A stretch of 64,000 nt of DNA, taken from the NCBI RefSeq assembly GCF_000227135.1, contig NC_018256.1, positions 251,969 to 315,968 on the forward strand. Direction: 5' to 3'. This DNA comes from Leishmania donovani (lineage: Eukaryota > Euglenozoa > Kinetoplastea > Trypanosomatida > Trypanosomatidae). The translations under genes and the position numbers were made by a program. Positions 41,087 to 50,929 of the stretch are shown piece after piece (the first letter of the stretch is position 1; the number at the start of each line of letters is the position of its first letter). The notes below the pieces were generated by a model that was not told the origin of the DNA, made no database searches, and worked only from the letters and a program-made list of their open reading frames with translations.

Positions 41087-41087
<1 letters not shown>

Positions 41088-41678
41088 CAGACCTGAACAT
41101 GCACGCGCACATCATTGCACCGTCGCCGCCCTTCTCCGCCCCCAATGCGACTCACGAAAAGGCGCGAGGGGCGCGGCACAGCGGCGCCAGCATCTCGCCC
41201 GTCTTTCGGCCTTCACTCTCCTCATGGGAGTGCGCTTACGGAGCAATCAAGGTCGGAGTAGAGAGGCCGCTGCAGCAGCGGCATCGCAGCCCATTACGAG
41301 CACGGCGGTGTCGAGGAGGTCGAGGTTATCGGCGGAGAAGGCCGGAAGGCTGGCACAGGCTGTGACAAGAAGAGTAGCGAGGTGCTGCCGCTGTTCGACG
41401 AATTGAAAGCGAAGGTCTGCCCTAGTGCTGCCGCTGGAGCGGTGGGACCTGCAACAGGTGGGCAGCCTGAGTCAGTGCTGCTGCGCGATGCGCTGTCCGC
41501 CACTTCCAAGGCGTGGGCACGGAACGCGCCATCGCCACGCTAGAGGAATCACATGTGCGTCGGGGAATCGCTCCGAGGAGGCGAAGTGCGTCCGCGCCGT
41601 GTCGCTCGCAGCGGGAGGCGTGGTGCTGCCATCAGCGGTGTTGCTGCTGGCCCTAGCTCTGCTAATAGACACGGGGGC

Positions 41679-44600
41679 TCACACCTCCGACATGAGGCGG
41701 CGCAGAGCAGTGAAAGAAACAGACACGCCGCCTTTGCCTGCCTTCGCCTCCGCAGTATCGGTCGCGGCTCTTGTCGCTACCGTGTCTGTTGCTGTTTGAT
41801 CGGCGGCCGCCCGCACATGTGGTGCCGGCTCATTGGTGACAATCGTGGTGCCACTTTTCCGTGCAGCCTCGTCGTCCCGCTCCGCCTCCTCCCCCCACAC
41901 CCCGATGCAGTCAACGCGCACCATCCGAATTGTCGCCGAGGTCACGCCGGAGAGCGTGTGCCACCACCAGTTCACCCACGGCGCAGCTGCGGGCATGCGG
42001 CCATCGCTGCTCTGCCTCTGCTTGTTGGCAGCAGCCACCTCCTCGGCCTCCTTGCACTGCCGCTCTCGGCTGCGGTGGAGAGAGGTACGGCGGCTGCTGA
42101 AAGTCGATGCAAAGAGCGGCAGGCGGGCCGACGACGCTGCTGCAGTGGAGGCGGAGGAGGCAGCGCCCGATCCCGCCTGCAACCGTTCCCACAGCCGACG
42201 CACCGATCTCAGCGTAATCACCCACCAGCCCTTTTCTGCTGTGCCGCCGCCGCCCTCCGTCGGCTCTCCGTCTGCCATGCGCTGAAGACCAGCAATGACG
42301 CTGCCGCTGCCGGAGTAGTACTGCCGGCAGTACGGCAGCACACGCATGTGGTGCGCCGCTGAAGCGGCTGCAGAAGGTGAAGGGGAGTCCTTGAGATCAC
42401 TAGGCAGCACGGCGTCTATCATCTCAGCCGCCGCAGACGCGATGGTTGCTGAAGGGCCGCGAACGGTATTTGACAGACCGACCTTGACGAGAGCTTCAGG
42501 TGTAGTGCCGCCCTTGAGAAGGCTGGACTCGTGCACCACCAGCACCAGGTTCGCGTGCCGTGAGAGAAAGCTGTCGCTTAGCTCCTGAATGAACTGCGGG
42601 GTGACAGGGACGCCGTCGTGCATGTACAGCAAGAATGTGATTCGGCGCCGCGTGAGGTTCGCTTGCGTGCAGGTGTGCAGCACAAGCTTGTGCTCCGTGT
42701 ACTGGCGGCCGAGCGGGAAGGTGCGAATGATCATGCGCGGCAGGAACCACGTGTTATTGAAGGACACACGCCGAATGCGCTCCGCGATGCGCTTCTCGAC
42801 GTACTCCATCGGCAGCGGCCGCTCGATGTCGACGAAGAAGGGGAACGGAGCGTGCAGCGATAGCTCGCGCAGCACCGCCGTTGCCGCAGCGTACTCCTCA
42901 GCGATTCGCTCCTCAGCTGGTGCGGTGCAGTCACTGCCGATCGGGATGACCGTCATCGGCCGCCGTTGGTCGTCGTAGCCGAGGATCAAGTAGGAAGCCG
43001 AGGAGAGGAACACGTCGGTGCTGCTGAGCCGATGCTCCTCGCGACGCCGATCGGCGATCTCGGCCTGCTCGAAGTAGTCTGACGCCAAGTCAGCTGCCGC
43101 CTGCGTGCTCCACGTGTCCCCGTCTTCCGCGGCGGTCTGCGGCACGCAAATCTCCTCCCACGGTGCAAACATCCTGAAGAGCGAGTTCGCGACAAGCTGC
43201 GACTCAAAGTCGATCCCGACCACGTTAAGCATAATGATGCTCGCGAGAAACAGCCATGTGAGGAGGGACCAGTACGAGGAGAGCACATAAGACATGGGCA
43301 AGTTCCACGCGCACCGCTGCTTCATCATGACGCTCTCCTTCAGGCTCAGCTTGTGCGCTTGTGTGTTGAGAAAGCGCCACATGTTCAGCGTCGTCGCGAT
43401 GCGGGACCGCGTGGTAGACATCGGCAACTGTAGGTCGATGGCCGCGTTGAGCACATAAGTGTACCGAGGGTTTCGGCCGGCAGACTCGGCTAGCACCTCG
43501 CGCAAGATCATGACGCTCGCCCACGGCGACAGCGTGAGCGGGAGGGAGCTGACGAGAAAGCGCAGCTCCGCGGGTATATCGTTCGCACCACCGTGCGGGT
43601 CGTTGCCCGCGCCTGCCTTCTTCGAGCCAGGCCCCGCATGCGCGTCCTCACCGTCTGCCTCCACCTCCTCCTCGGCTGCGCCGCTGGTGCTGGTGTCGCC
43701 TCTGGCGTGACGACGCCGGCGTCTCCCAAAGCCCTCGCCATCCGCAGAGGCCCGCCGCTTCTCCCTGCGCTCAGCAAGCCGGCGGCGTGTTGTCTCTGGG
43801 GCCTCGGCCACGTTCACCAGCAGAAAAATCTTGCGGCGGTATTCGTCTTGTATGTTCGGCACCGGCACATGCCGCGTCACGAAGGCGAAGAGCTCAGTGC
43901 TCACCACAATCGGCCGCTCCGAGTCGTTGGAACTCTCAGCCACCTGCGCCTTGACCAGCTCTTCAATAAGTATGAGGAAGCGCTGCCGCAGCATCGGTGA
44001 CACAGAGATCCGCGGCGGCCCAGCTGGTGCTGGAGCTGGAGCTGAGGCGGAGGCGCCACGACAAGGAACAGCGGCCTTTGCTCCAGTGAAGCCGTCCTCG
44101 CCTGCTGCATCAGAGGCAGCACTGGCAGCACCGAGGTCGACAGCAGCATCGCCGCGGGCGACAGAGCTGGCCTCAGAGTCTGGAGGCGAGGAGGGGGAGG
44201 AGAGAGGAGCACCGTTGCCATCCAGCCGAGCGTGATGGCGGCCTTGCGCCTCGGTACTTCCCGTCATCACGGCAGAGAGGGTGCTGGAACTAGAAAGCTG
44301 CCGGAGCTGCTCCTGCACCTGCTGCTTCAGTCGCCGCTGGTCGCGGATAATACCCTGCATCATCTCTTTCAGGGAGCGGTACGTCGAGACGCACAGAGCC
44401 CACGGGCTCCCGTCCATCACGTGCAGCTCCTCCATCTGACCTCGTGCCGTCTGGTCGAAGAGGCCGTAGCTGCCAGCCGTGCTGTCAGCAGAGCCGCTGA
44501 CGAACAACTTGGTCCCCAGCTCTGCCAAATAGAGCATGTCCTCCTGAGTGAAAGCGTGCCGGTCCCGCCGGGCCTTCTCCTCAAGAGCGGACACGACGTC

Positions 44601-45986
44601 GTTCAGCACCGATGTGTACAGGTCCTCACTGCCACAGCTCTCCACCAACGGCAACACCTGACGCACCACCACCTTGAGGTTCATCGAGGACCGGTTCACG
44701 AGACCGCTCTTCTCCAGTGCGATCAGCGCCTCCGTGATGCTTCGGTCCACAAGGCGCTTGAAGTGCAACTCGCACGCCGCACTCGTCACCATCTCTCGCA
44801 GAAGCCACGTCGTCAACGCCGGTAGATGCGGGCTCGTCGCCGAAAGCTGCGACCGCTCGGCCAGCCCGTACACGCGCTTCAGCACCTCGTCGCACAACGT
44901 GAGAAGGGCTTCGTAGACGGCGGAAGGAGGCGTGGGTGTGTGGACCGATCCACGAATTGCGGCGTCATCGCCCTCGCATGACGTCGTGAGGCGCCTGCGC
45001 AGCTGAATTACCGCACTTGCCGCTTCGAATGCGGCCATGGGCACCAGTAGTTTTGAGTTGGCAGGGTCTGGGGTGGAAGAAGCGGTGGAGGACGAGGTCC
45101 ACGCTGACGGCGGCGGTGCCGTGGACGCGGGCGGCACCTCTGCATTCGCGGCCGAAGTGTAGCGTAGTAGCAAAGAAAGAATAAGCACATGTCGCAAGAC
45201 GAGCGCCTCATCGCACGACGCGGCGCCGTCGTTCACGGGCGGAAACGGCGTCGATGCGTAGGCCTTCAGCGCCTGAGAGAGCTTTAGAGGCTGCAGATGG
45301 CGCACAATCGCTCCCCAAAACTCGTCAGAGGGGATCGACGTGCCTGTGCCAGCCGAAGTGGCACCGATAGCCGCGATAGCCGAAATGTCGGTCATCGTCA
45401 CCTCGACATGTCGCTCCTCCATGCGCATGAGGATGAGCTGGATGTCCTCCATGGTCGGAGGAGGGATAAGAAACCTCGGCGTCCGCGCCGTGGACGACGT
45501 GGCGAGCCGCCGATCTGCGCCGGTAGTGTCACCATGGGACAAATCACTTGCGGCAATCCCGCCACAGCCACCGCTCAGGGCAGCCGCGCGCACGCGCTGC
45601 TGTTGCTGCTGTGCCGACCACATGACAAACAAAGCACGCAGCGACGGCGCACGTGCGTAGTAGTCGCGGTGCTCCATCGCGGTGGACTCCTCCTGCAGCC
45701 ACTTGATACGGTTGTCCTCATCTGCATTCAGCAGCAGGCGCGCCACGTATGGAATCGCAGCGGGAAGTGACGCATCCGGCGCGGCCAAAGCCGCCTCTGG
45801 ACTGGAGGCCTCCGCATATTCTTGTGCCGCCGTCAGGAGGTCGTTGCACGTCAGAACAACCGTCGCCTTCGTGCCCGTGACACCCAACAGCCGTCCATAC
45901 AGCTCCTCAGTGATGGTGGCGCGCAGCAGTCGCTCGACGTCTGCGAGCTTCAGCGCCCACAGAAAGTCGTCCCGCACACGCCACAT
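41679..45986 (-). CDS. Very large protein of unknown function with a membrane segment
   Basis: At least 1435 aa from the first in-frame Met below the predicted acceptor (MWRVRDDFLW); the frame stays open to an ATG at 46460 (1593 aa). Family not recognised. The N-terminal half is helical and Ala/Ser-rich with disordered inserts (a Glu/Arg-rich block near 43.6-43.8 kb). A clear hydrophobic segment (YWSLLTWLFLASIIMLNVVG) at about two thirds is followed by a folded region of about 300 residues (APFPFFVDIERPLPMEYVEK; RRITFLLYMHDGVPVTPQFI; NLVLVVHESSLLKGG). The C-terminus ends in low complexity. It is probably an organelle membrane protein, by inference only. The 5' end is unresolved; see the overlapping frame at 45950-46333. 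Confidence 0.8.
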   Translation of the reverse strand: MWRVRDDFLWALKLADVERLLRATITEELYGRLLGVTGTKATVVLTCNDLLTAAQEYAEASSPEAALAAPDASLPAAIPYVARLLLNADEDNRIKWLQEESTAMEHRDYYARAPSLRALFVMWSAQQQQQRVRAAALSGGCGGIAASDLSHGDTTGADRRLATSSTARTPRFLIPPPTMEDIQLILMRMEERHVEVTMTDISAIAAIGATSAGTGTSIPSDEFWGAIVRHLQPLKLSQALKAYASTPFPPVNDGAASCDEALVLRHVLILSLLLRYTSAANAEVPPASTAPPPSAWTSSSTASSTPDPANSKLLVPMAAFEAASAVIQLRRRLTTSCEGDDAAIRGSVHTPTPPSAVYEALLTLCDEVLKRVYGLAERSQLSATSPHLPALTTWLLREMVTSAACELHFKRLVDRSITEALIALEKSGLVNRSSMNLKVVVRQVLPLVESCGSEDLYTSVLNDVVSALEEKARRDRHAFTQEDMLYLAELGTKLFVSGSADSTAGSYGLFDQTARGQMEELHVMDGSPWALCVSTYRSLKEMMQGIIRDQRRLKQQVQEQLRQLSSSSTLSAVMTGSTEAQGRHHARLDGNGAPLSSPSSPPDSEASSVARGDAAVDLGAASAASDAAGEDGFTGAKAAVPCRGASASAPAPAPAGPPRISVSPMLRQRFLILIEELVKAQVAESSNDSERPIVVSTELFAFVTRHVPVPNIQDEYRRKIFLLVNVAEAPETTRRRLAERREKRRASADGEGFGRRRRRHARGDTSTSGAAEEEVEADGEDAHAGPGSKKAGAGNDPHGGANDIPAELRFLVSSLPLTLSPWASVMILREVLAESAGRNPRYTYVLNAAIDLQLPMSTTRSRIATTLNMWRFLNTQAHKLSLKESVMMKQRCAWNLPMSYVLSSYWSLLTWLFLASIIMLNVVGIDFESQLVANSLFRMFAPWEEICVPQTAAEDGDTWSTQAAADLASDYFEQAEIADRRREEHRLSSTDVFLSSASYLILGYDDQRRPMTVIPIGSDCTAPAEERIAEEYAAATAVLRELSLHAPFPFFVDIERPLPMEYVEKRIAERIRRVSFNNTWFLPRMIIRTFPLGRQYTEHKLVLHTCTQANLTRRRITFLLYMHDGVPVTPQFIQELSDSFLSRHANLVLVVHESSLLKGGTTPEALVKVGLSNTVRGPSATIASAAAEMIDAVLPSDLKDSPSPSAAASAAHHMRVLPYCRQYYSGSGSVIAGLQRMADGEPTEGGGGTAEKGWWVITLRSVRRLWERLQAGSGAASSASTAAASSARLPLFASTFSSRRTSLHRSRERQCKEAEEVAAANKQRQSSDGRMPAAAPWVNWWWHTLSGVTSATIRMVRVDCIGVWGEEAERDDEAARKSGTTIVTNEPAPHVRAAADQTATDTVATRAATDTAEAKAGKGGVSVSFTALRRLMSEV

Positions 45987-46333
45987 GCCCTCCTCCGCAG
46001 ACGACGGCGGGGTAGACGTCGAGGGCGGCGCAGAGGACGAGGACGAGTAGGGGGGCAGCGCTGGGTAGAAGAGTGCACTGCAGCAGCACAGGCGGTGCCC
46101 GCACGCGACCAGCCCGTGACCGCCGCCGCCGGCGAAGGGTGCCGCCCCGGTGTTGTGTGAGGCAGGCAACACTCCCGAAGCGCACCGGCCCACACGACAC
46201 TGCCGGCTGCGCAGCACAGAGAACGGCGAGCGACGATGGCTACGGTACTCAGCGCTGCCAGCAGTGCCTCGCGGAGGCTCTGAAGGCGCCGCTGAAGGGC
46301 GTGAATCACCATGCCCTCGCTCATCAGCGTCAT
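45950..46333 (-). other. Alternative 5' frame of the large gene
   Basis: A strong tract (CTACCCTTCCTCTTTCAC) and the first AG after it (46335-46336) sit one nucleotide before an ATG at 46331-46333. That ATG opens a different frame from the main one: MTLMSEGMVIHALQRRLQSL, then REALLAALSTVAIVARRSLC and VWAGALREC, which looks coding and like an organelle-targeting N-terminus. The frame then degrades into Arg/Pro-rich sequence and stops at 45950. A single indel between about 46170 and 46100 would fuse it to the main frame. Confidence 0.4.
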
Positions 46334-46334
46334 C

Positions 46335-46336
46335 CT
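46335..46336 (-). promoter_or_regulatory. Predicted spliced-leader acceptor, large gene
   Basis: First AG about 20 nt after a minus-strand pyrimidine tract and one nucleotide before an ATG. If used, it excludes the main-frame ATG at 46460. Confidence 0.5.
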
Positions 46337-47354
46337 CCAGCAATGGTGGCCATGTGAAAGAGGAAGGGTAGTCGTACGTTCCCAGGCCCTTGAAGCAAAC
46401 GGAGATAGATGCGCCAGCGGTGACGGCGGGCCCTCGTGAAAGTCGGGTGCGATGAAGCATGCTCGTCTCAAGGATGCCTACTGCTGCTGTTTTGTGGGTG
46501 CTTCTATCAGACACACCTCACAGACTCCCTCCGCGCCTGCGCTCGCGGTTATTTTCCTGGTCAAGCTATGCGTGTGGTGCATACGTGTGAAGCATGAGGA
46601 GGAGAGACCTCTGCAAGGCGTACCTGCGTGCAAGTACGCTAGAAGAAACGGGAGTAAGCAACGCGCGCGTGCACATGTGTCGGTGGGGTAGGGGAAAACA
46701 CAAATGGAAAAAGGGCCGCCTCCTGCACACGCACACGCTCATTGCCGGAAGACGGTGGCGGTGAGAGTTGCGGGTCTGTGACTGTGCAAGACCGTCCCCC
46801 GTTTCCGCGCCTCGTGGGATCCCTAATGAGGGTGCGTGCGGGAGCATGCATTCGCGAGAGAGGCGACGCACACCAGAGGTGTAGAAGATGATAAGAAGCG
46901 AAGAGAAGCATGATGTAGAAAAGACACACACAAACAGAGAAAGGGCAACAACGCGGACACTGACGGTGCCTCCTCTCGCACACTTCTATCCGCTGAGTCA
47001 CATGTGCGTGTGTGCAAAGGCATGTGTCAGTGTACCACCTCGCTTGTTCGATTTCGAGTGAAGAAGTTCGCTCGACGCGGGCGTTGCGTCTCCGTCACGC
47101 ATGAATGTGGCTGCGCTGAGAGACACTAGGCAATTCGACGACGCTGAAACGCGGGCATGCGGCTCTCCTCATGGTCCTCCCATCTTTCTTACCCTTCCTG
47201 TCTTGTTTACCACTGTCACCATCTCTCGGCACACAATACGCTTACAGGCTTCCCATCTCCAGCATCTCCCCGCCTTGTCACGCATCTCCCACACATGCGC
47301 AAACGAGAGAGGGGCAATGCATCACCACACACAGAAGCGCGCATGCTTCGCTTA
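46337..47354. other. Spacer between the large gene and the nucleoporin
   Basis: Includes the 3' UTR of the FG nucleoporin. The upstream extension of the main frame of the large gene (to 46460) also lies here. No other gene is seen. Confidence 0.5.
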
Positions 47355-49331
47355 TTAACGGGTCCGCTGAGACGGGCGATCGCCACCGTCTCCAGCCCCA
47401 GACTTGCCCGGTGCCATCCCAAAGCCAGTGGCAGTAGCTGCGGCGCCGCCGCCCAAGTTGAAGGCAGTCGGCGCAGCACCAGGGGCCGCAGGGCCCATGG
47501 ATGGCGCGGAGGGGGGAGCACCAGTAGCAGCCGGTGCAGTAGTGGCAGAAGCTGAAGCAGCTCCAAAACCTCCAGCCGTTGGCGCTGCCCCGAAACCGCC
47601 AGTGGCCGGGGCCAGGCCTGCCGCTGGAGCCGATGCTGTTCCACCCGCTGCTGCGCCAAAGCCAACGCCACCTACCGCACCACCCCCTGCTGGTGCGGCC
47701 GCAGCCGTTGCAGGGGCACCGAATCCTCCAGTGGTCAGCGCTCCAGCTGTACCAGCGGAGGAGGCTGTCCCGAAGACACCACCACCGGATGTCGCACCGA
47801 AGCCTCCACCCAGCGCAGAGGTGACGCCTGCGCCAAACCCCGTGATCGGTGCAGCGCCGCTCGTGGTGGTGACCGCAGCAGGTGCCGCAGCAGGCTGCTG
47901 TGGAAGCGGAGGAATGTCGAAGTACGTCGACGGCGATGCCCGACGGAACAGAGCCGTGCCGTTGCGCTGTTGTTCGGTATCGGCGAAGAGCACGTCCGCC
48001 TCCGCTTGTCCGTACTGGCGCGTGAAGAATTCGCGGGCAGTGTTGGTGCGACTGTGCAGATGCGCGGCCACACAGGAGGAGTCCTGTAGCTGGTTCAGCT
48101 CGTACAAGAGGGCGGCGTTGATCTGAGCAATCGCGTCGTTCGGGATGGCGCTGCCGTTTTGGTGACCGTGACGACCACTCACGCCGGTGCCGCGCAGCGA
48201 ACGACCTGGCGGCACCAGTGTGGCCTCCAGCTCAGTGAGAGCGCTGCTAACGTGGTCCATGCGACGGCTCAACTCCTCGACCAAAGACACAAAAGGAGAG
48301 GCGGCACCGTTGCTCGCGCCGGGACGATATGCGCCACCGCGGACGTTCATTCCACTGCCGGCCAGCGATGACGGCAGCCCTTGCTCCAGTAACGGTTCCC
48401 ACACATGCCGCTCGTAGTCGCGGATGTTGGCCTCCAACTTCTCGAGACGCTGTAGCTGACGACGCGCTTGCCCTTCATGCTGGTTACAGTGCACCGCGAC
48501 AAGATCGACGGCACGGTTACCGCCACCCTTCAGTGCTGCCATCTGGGCAAGGAGTTTGCGATAACTGGAGGAAGCCGCCGTGGCGGCAGAGCTCCCGGTG
48601 GCGCTGTTGGCGGTGGCAGCGGCAGCCGGATCCGCGCCATCAGACTCATTGAAGTATAAATACACCTTCTTGGCCGCGTCCCGCTCCGCGTGCATGAAAC
48701 TGCGTAGCTCCATCAGGTGCTGCTGCAGCGGCTGCGGCAGTGCCTCGAAGCGGACCTGCTCCGTCACCTGAGAGAAGTCAATGTCGCGTGCCCAGCTGGT
48801 GGCATTGCCTGGACCCTTAATACCCAGGTATGGGTACTGCTGAGCCGTCGGTGCGGCCGGGGCAGCAGAAGCAGCCGTACTCCCGAACCCGCCCGGCATG
48901 CCAAAGCCACAACCGCGGCCGGCGCCGAGGCCGGAGGTGGCTGCGGAACCAAAGCCGCCACTGCCTCCTGCCGTAGCGCCGGTGCCGAGCCCTCCGCCCG
49001 CACCAAAGCCGCCAGCAGCAGGGGCGGCGCCAAAGCCGGGTTTTGCACCGAATCCTGTTGTCCCTACAGCGCCGAAGCCGCCAGTGGGGGCAGGAGCAGC
49101 GCCGAAGCCGCCAGCGAGGGCAGGAGCAGCGCCGAAGCCGCCAGTCGTTGCGGTGGCCGCGGTCGCTGTAGCGCCGGTGCCAAAGCCTCCGAAGCCACGG
49201 CCGCCGCTTGCAGGAGCTGCCGCGCCAGTTCCAGCCCCCGTCGATGGAGTTGCGCCGAAGCCAGCCGCCGTTGCCGGCTTTGCTCCGAAACCGCCAGCGC
49301 CTGCCCCCGTCCCAAAGCCGCCGAACGACAT
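47355..49331 (-). CDS. FG-repeat nucleoporin (NUP54/58/62 type)
   Basis: 658 aa. Central-channel nucleoporin of the nuclear pore. About 15 FG dipeptides, mostly GFG, lie in residues 1-155 and about 8 more in the C-terminal 155 residues, separated by Ala/Pro/Thr-rich spacers. The central region (about 165-470) is non-repetitive and helical: DIDFSQVTEQVRFEALPQPL, then QQHLMELRSFMHAERDAAKK and QARRQLQRLEKLEANIRDYE. FG on both sides of a coiled-coil core is the NUP58/p45 arrangement, so that subunit is the best guess; NUP62 and NUP54 homologues are not excluded. FG domains bind transport receptors. The start MSFGGFG is itself part of the repeat array and is the only upstream Met. Confidence 0.88.
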   Translation of the reverse strand: MSFGGFGTGAGAGGFGAKPATAAGFGATPSTGAGTGAAAPASGGRGFGGFGTGATATAATATTGGFGAAPALAGGFGAAPAPTGGFGAVGTTGFGAKPGFGAAPAAGGFGAGGGLGTGATAGGSGGFGSAATSGLGAGRGCGFGMPGGFGSTAASAAPAAPTAQQYPYLGIKGPGNATSWARDIDFSQVTEQVRFEALPQPLQQHLMELRSFMHAERDAAKKVYLYFNESDGADPAAAATANSATGSSAATAASSSYRKLLAQMAALKGGGNRAVDLVAVHCNQHEGQARRQLQRLEKLEANIRDYERHVWEPLLEQGLPSSLAGSGMNVRGGAYRPGASNGAASPFVSLVEELSRRMDHVSSALTELEATLVPPGRSLRGTGVSGRHGHQNGSAIPNDAIAQINAALLYELNQLQDSSCVAAHLHSRTNTAREFFTRQYGQAEADVLFADTEQQRNGTALFRRASPSTYFDIPPLPQQPAAAPAAVTTTSGAAPITGFGAGVTSALGGGFGATSGGGVFGTASSAGTAGALTTGGFGAPATAAAAPAGGGAVGGVGFGAAAGGTASAPAAGLAPATGGFGAAPTAGGFGAASASATTAPAATGAPPSAPSMGPAAPGAAPTAFNLGGGAAATATGFGMAPGKSGAGDGGDRPSQRTR

Positions 49332-50929
49332 AACGAAGATTTGCCACAGCTAAGCAGGTACAGCTCGGACTAGGGGTGTTCCTCAGTTCGCGCGCACTTT
49401 ACTGTGATGCCGAAAGGCACGCGGACGGCTGAAATCAAACCCGAGCGGCTTCCGCCTCTATTGTGGTTTGGCAGCGCACTCGTGCTGTCGGCAATCCGAC
49501 TCGCTCCTCTTGAGGGTTTCTATGACGTGCCGAATTCGATGGTGGTTTTCGTTGCTGCCTCTCTCATCCGCGCAGGCCAACGCCGTTACTTCGCGTCGTC
49601 AAGCGAGAGGGAGTCGGTGTGTCTGTGTCTGTTTGTGTATCTAAGTATCTGCGCAGAAGTGTACGTGCGTGTAGTTGTTGGTATGATGCTGCAGCACATG
49701 CGCAGGCGCCGTCAACAGAGGGAGGTAGAGGCTTGTACACAGGCAGAGAGTGCGGGTGAAACACTCGCGAACTTCAGTTTTCTGTTGTCCTTCTCTGTCT
49801 CTCCGTAGATGCCCTTCTGCTCAGCCGAGTCGAGCTCAACGACACCCACGCGCGCGTTTTTTGCTGAATATCGCCACGGGCAATGGTAGAATCAAGGATT
49901 TGGCCTGTGTTGAGTTACGCCGCCGCCGTTCTGCAGTCACGGTGTTGCGCGGACGGGAGGGAAAAGACTTGCAAACGCACAAGTAAGGCAGTGGGCGAAG
50001 GAGTTCAACATAGAGCGCACGGACTAACAGAGGTCAGAAGGCGGGGGGTGGCGGGGCTTCGGCTAGGGGCCCTCCACACTCTGGTTTGTTGAAGCTCCCG
50101 CAATGTAGATGTCCGTACTGCAACAGTACGATGTAACAAGGAGCACCACAGCGCGAGAGTGAGCACTGGAGACATCCCGATGATATGGAGAGCGGCGGAG
50201 TGAGTCGTCAGATGCGAGGTGGCCTATGCTGCTCGAAAATGCCCCAACGATACCGAGACGGGCAGATGCGCTGTGTGGGCCCAGATGCTTGCGCGTTTAG
50301 GGTATCCACCATTGCTCTTGTAGGGTATGAAAGGCGAGGACGGTAAGAAGAGCAGGGCCCGCGAGGAAGGTCACCCAAGCCGCTCCGCGTACAAAACTCC
50401 GCACACCGCGCACGTTCGCACACGCACACATACTTTTCTGTGATCACAGCGGGGTGGGGGGCGAAAGAAGAAACACATACAAGCAGGAATGAGTGGGGCA
50501 AAGGCTAAGCAAGAGCTCATGCGGAACACAAATGAGGAGCAGCGCGCGCCTGTGAAAGCCTCTGTGGTGCCTGTGTTGCTGCATCACCACCTGTGCACGC
50601 AGACAATCCAGCGGACAGCGGCAGAGTAGCCTCAAAGAGCCCCCCCCCCTGCTCCGCACCCTCACCCCTCATCTTCCTTACCTCCTCCCTCTCGGTATGG
50701 TGTGTATGTGTGTGTGTGCGCATGTGTACGAGGAGAGGGAAGATATGAAAAAGAGAGCTAGCCCCTTTCTGCTGATTGTCTATGCGTGTGTGTGCCGATG
50801 AATGACTCCGGGAAAAGGGCGGCGCGTTATGCACCTCCATCTCGCTTCAGATTTCCGCTCGTGATGGCCCCACCACCACCACCAAACTCAAGCAACGAGT
50901 GGGCAGTTCACGTGGAGAAGGAAGTGTGC
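49332..50929. other. Spacer, no gene seen
   Basis: 1.6 kb with TG-rich tracts (49617-49640, 50700-50730). The HYLS1-like 3' UTR and the nucleoporin leader lie here; a possible acceptor AG is at 49350-49351. No coding composition. Confidence 0.55.

Larger units (their letters stand above)
39725..41678. other. Spacer with AC/ACAG tandem repeat
   Basis: Nearly 2 kb of 3' UTR of the giant gene and U-box leader. Microsatellites: TA run near 40590-40600, (GT)n at about 40608-40623 and the AC/ACAG array at 41041-41086. No gene. Confidence 0.6.

Noticed and set aside
46640..47023. Minus-strand open frames upstream of the giant gene
   Set aside because: Cys/His/Leu/Ser-rich with no motif or acceptor; spacer DNA.
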